Source: Dugong dugon
Taxonomy: Eukaryota; Chordata; Mammalia; Sirenia; Dugongidae
Direction of reading: 5' to 3'
Length of the DNA stretch: 64,000 nt
Assembly (NCBI GenBank): GCA_030035585.1
Contig: CM057465.1
Span: forward strand, 5,617,501 to 5,681,500
Below the pieces are notes generated by a model that saw nothing but the letters and a program-made list of their open reading frames with translations, was not told the origin of the DNA and did not search any database. A program made the translations under genes and the position numbers. Below are positions 60,521 to 64,000 of this stretch, piece after piece (within the stretch, counting starts at the first letter, position 1; the number at the start of each line of letters is the position of its first letter).

Positions 60521-61904
60521 CTGGTCTTCGGAACCACACCATGTCAATAAGTAAGGAGAGGGTGTATGAACCTAATAAAGAAAAAAAATCAGTGAACTGA
60601 AACTGACCTAGATATGACACAGATAACAGAATTAGTAGACAAGAGCATTAAAAAAAAGTTATCATGACCATATTCCAAATGTTCAAGACACCAGAAGGAG
60701 ACTGAACACGTTAAGGTAGAAATGGGCACTGCGGGGCGGGGGAGACCGAATCATGCTTCCAGAGAGGAAATAAAAACTACAATATCTGATTGAAAAAATA
60801 CACTGGATGAGATCAGGAGCAGATTAGACACTGCCTAAGAAAAGACTAGTAAACTTGAAGACAGCAACAGAAACTATCCAAAATGAAATAGAGAAAAAAA
60901 GACTAGGGGGAAAGAAAGAACATAGCTTTAAGGACCTATAGGACAAACTTCAGTGGCCTAATGCATGTATAATTGGAGTTCCTAAAGGAGGAGAGAGAGA
61001 AAGGGAAACAGAAAAATCATTTGAGGAAATAGTGGCGTAACATTTTCCAGATTTGATGAGAACAACAAACTCACTGATCCCAGAAACTCAATGAACCTCA
61101 AGCACAAGAAACATGAAGAGAACAACACAGAGGCATATTACAGTAAAATTGCTTAAAACCAATGATAAAGAAAAATTTTAACAGCAGCCAAATAAAAAGG
61201 ACACATAACATGCAGAGGAACAAAAATAAGAATGGCAGCAAATTTCCTGTTGGAAACAATTCAAACCAGAAGGCAGTGGGATAACATTTTAAAGTACTGA
61301 CAGAAAAAAAAAAAAAAAATCTGTCAACCTAGAATTATATACCCCTCCAAGCTATCTTTCAAAAAGGAAGACCTTTTCAGACATAGAAGCACTGAAAGAA
61401 TTAGTAACCAGCAGATCCGTGTTACAGGAAATGTCACAGGGAATCTTTTCGGCAGAAGGCAAATGGTAACAGATGGAAATCTGGACTTGCATAAAGGCAT
61501 AACGATTACAAGTAAAGGTAATTATGTGGGTAAATATAAAAATTATTTTATTATTTAAATCTCTTTCAAAGATAATTACTTAAAGCAAATACAAACGCAA
61601 TATATTGTGAGGTTTGTAACATACTGTAGAAATAAAATCATAGGACAACAATACCACAAAAGCCAAGGGGGGAATAATGGATGCATACTGTCATAAGGTT
61701 CTTATACTAGACAAGGAGTGGTAGCATTTCAGTATCACTTGAAGTAGTGATATAAGTTAAGGATGTATGCTATAAACCCTAAAGCAGCCGCTAAAGTAAC
61801 ACAAGTTATAGATAAAGCAAACAAAGTGGATAAAACCGATTTTCAAAACTTTAATTAATCCAAGAGAAGGCAGAAAAATAGGAAATAGGGAACAATATCC
61901 AGGT

Positions 61905-62380
61905 CTGTCGTTTTGTTGTACTGTGGGGGCTCGCGTGTTGCTGTGAAGCTGGAAGCTATGCCACGAGTATTCAAATACCAGCAGGGTCAGCCGTGGAGGA
62001 TGGGTTTCAGCTGAGCTTCCAGACTAAGACAGACTAGGAAGAAGGACCCGGCAGTCTACTTCTGAAAAGACTCAGCCAGTGAAAACCTTATGAATAGCAG
62101 CGGAACAATGCTCCTTAGAAGCAAGGATGGCGAAACTATGTCTCATATACTTTGGACATGTTATCAAGAGGGATCAGTCCCTGGAGAAGGACATCTTGCT
62201 TGGTAAATACCCTCAACGAGATGGACTGACACAGTGGCTGCAACAATGGGCTCAAGGAGAACAACGACTGTGAGAATGATGTAGGACCAGGCAGTGTTTC
62301 GTTCTGTTGTACACATAGGGTCTCTATGAATCAGAACCAACTCAACGGCACCTAACAACAACAACAACAACAACAACAAC
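61905..62380 (+). mobile_element. Internally deleted RTE element with both ends
   Basis: 476 bp: about 200 bp of RTE 5'UTR (gtactgtgggggctcgcgtg to gcagcggaacaatg) joined directly to the last ~275 bp of the RTE 3' end with an (ACA)n tail. Flanked by perfect ATCCAGGT at 61897-61904 and 62381-62388. The coding region is absent. Confidence 0.8.
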
Positions 62381-63069
62381 ATCCAGGTGGGCCAAATAGA
62401 GGACAAACTGCAAGACAATAGATGTAAATCAAACCATAATATGAAAATACAGTTAGGGTAAAAGCAAAAGAATGGAAAAAGATATACCATGTTAATACTA
62501 GTCAAAAGACAGCTGCAGTGGCTATGTTATCACATAAAGTAGTGTCTAGAACAAAGAATTTTACCAAGACAAAGAAGATTATTTCATAATGATAAAGGGG
62601 TCAACTCATCAAGAGGATGTAACCATCCTAAACGTATATGTACCTAATAACAGAGCTTCAAAATACATGAAGCAAAAGCTGATAGAATGGAAAGGATAAA
62701 CAGACAAGTCTGAAATTATAATTGGAGATTTCAACACCTGTCTCCCAATAATTGATAGAAGTAGGCAGAATATTAGTAAAAATATGGAATATTTGAAAAA
62801 CAGTATCAATCAACTTGATCAAATTGACATTTATGTATGAAAATCTCTACCCAACAACAGCAGTACATTCTTTCCAAGTGTGTAAGGAACACTGACCAAG
62901 ATAGATCATATTCTGCACCATAAAACAAGGCTCGATACATTTTAAAGGGCTTAAGTCATACAAAGTCGTTTCTCTGACCATAACAAAATTAAATTAGACA
63001 TCAATAACAGAAACATATCTGGAAAACCCTCAAATATTCGGGAAGTCAATAACACATGTTTAAATAACC

Positions 63070-63670
63070 ACAGACGTTTCATTTTACTTGGATCCACAAT
63101 CAACGTCCATGGAAGCAGCAGTCAAGAAATCAAATGACACATTGCTTTGGGCCAGTCTGCTGCAAAAGACCTCCTCATAGTGTTAAAAAGCAAAGACGTC
63201 ACCTTGAAGACTAAGGTGCGCCTGACCCAAGCCATGGCATTTTCAATTGCCTCATATGCACGCAAAAGCTGGACAACAAATAAGATGACTGAAGAATTCG
63301 AATTGTGGTGTTAGCGAAGAATATTGAATATCCCATGGACAGCTAAAAGAACGAACAAGTCTGTCTTGGAAGAAGTGCAGCCAGAAGGCTCCTTAGAAGC
63401 AAGGATGGCAAGACTACGTCTCACGTACTTTGGACACGTTATCAGGGGGAATCAGTCCCTGGAGAAAGACATCACGCTTGGTAAAGTGGAGGGTCAGTGA
63501 AGAAGACGAAGACCCTCAATGAGATGGACTGACACAGTGGCTGCAACAGTGGGCTGAAGCATTAACAATGATCGTGAGGATGGAGCAGGACCGGACAGTG
63601 TTTCGTTCTGTCGTACATAGGGTTGCTAGGAGTCGGAACCGACTCGACGGCACCTAACGACCACCACATC
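63070..63670 (+). mobile_element. 5'-truncated RTE LINE with 8-bp target duplication
   Basis: About 600 bp of RTE 3' end, flanked by AAATAACC at 63062-63069 and 63671-63678. The L1 sequence is continuous across the site once the element is removed. Confidence 0.88.
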
Positions 63671-63834
63671 AAATAACCTGTGGGTTCAAGAATAAATCAA
63701 AAGGGAAATTAGAAAGTATTTTGAACTGAAGGAAAATGAATTAAAAATTTGTGGCATATGCTATAGGAGTACATAGTTGGAAATTTATGACACTAAATGC
63801 CTAGATTAAAAAATAAAAAAACTCTTCAAATAAA

Positions 63835-64000
63835 TGACCTCTAATAGCTTTAATTTCTCTCACCAATGTTTTATAGTTTTCTGTGTATAGGTCTTTCCTA
63901 TTTTTGTCATGTTTATCATTAAATATTTCATATTTTTGATGCTACTGTAAATAGTATTTTTTATTTCAGTAGCTGAGTGTTCACTGACATATACAGAAAT
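63835..64000 (-). mobile_element. L1 fragment, antisense
   Basis: AT-rich sequence with the accaatgttttatagttttc and ataggtctttcc blocks typical of antisense L1 ORF2. It continues past the window edge. Confidence 0.5.

Larger units (their letters stand above)
60540..63830 (+). mobile_element. Old L1 (L1M-type), interrupted by two RTE insertions
   Basis: An ORF1-like stretch (61000-61450), then an ORF2 endonuclease-like stretch (62390-63060 and 63671-63830). Many stops. RTE elements sit at 61905-62380 and 63070-63670. The 5' boundary is uncertain. Confidence 0.65.

Overview
The window is mammalian nuclear DNA, almost certainly from a paenungulate afrotherian and most likely an elephant. The evidence is the dense load of tRNA-derived AfroSINE copies, an elephant-type RTE LINE with (ACA)n tails, lineage-specific L1 and MaLR/ERVL LTRs, and intron-exon genes with GT-AG splice sites. 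The gene order PKDREJ - CDPF1 - PPARA matches human chromosome 22q13.31 read in reverse. No prokaryotic, CRISPR or organellar sequence was seen.

Layout. 1-5.8 kb is retroelement debris: an RTE LINE interrupted by a copy of itself, a MaLR LTR, an ERVL-like LTR and an antisense L1 3' end. 6.8-13.6 kb is the intact single-exon PKDREJ gene (+), a polycystin-1-like sperm membrane protein whose 5' end lies in a CpG island. 15.1-16.1 kb is a second CpG island, the CDPF1 promoter, which carries a GC-box tandem repeat of about 67 bp. CDPF1 (+) has a non-coding first exon ending at 15795, three coding exons between 18897 and 22277 and a poly(A) signal at 23050. PPARA (-) fills the rest: its poly(A) signal is at 23886, its 3'UTR is about 7 kb, and coding exons 8, 7, 6, 5 and 4 lie at 30916-31163, 45065-45512, 55752-55954, 56985-57123 and 59322-59482. 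The exon with the start codon (about 69 residues) lies beyond 64 kb. PPARA introns hold most of the mobile DNA, including a nested stack (MaLR provirus > full-length L1 > solo LTR, plus a SINE) in the last intron, and several RTE insertions with clear target-site duplications.

The genes are independent: a sperm channel-like receptor, a small cysteine-rich protein, and the fatty-acid-sensing nuclear receptor PPAR-alpha. CDPF1 and PPARA converge with about 0.8 kb between their 3' ends.

The most interesting observation is in PPARA. Two ligand-pocket positions that distinguish the PPAR isotypes differ from the usual PPAR-alpha state. Residue 314 is His (normally Tyr) and residue 444 is Met (normally Val). 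Both are the residues found in PPAR-delta, while the rest of the carboxylate-binding set (Ser280, His440, Tyr464) is retained. This predicts an altered, delta-like ligand preference and can be tested directly.
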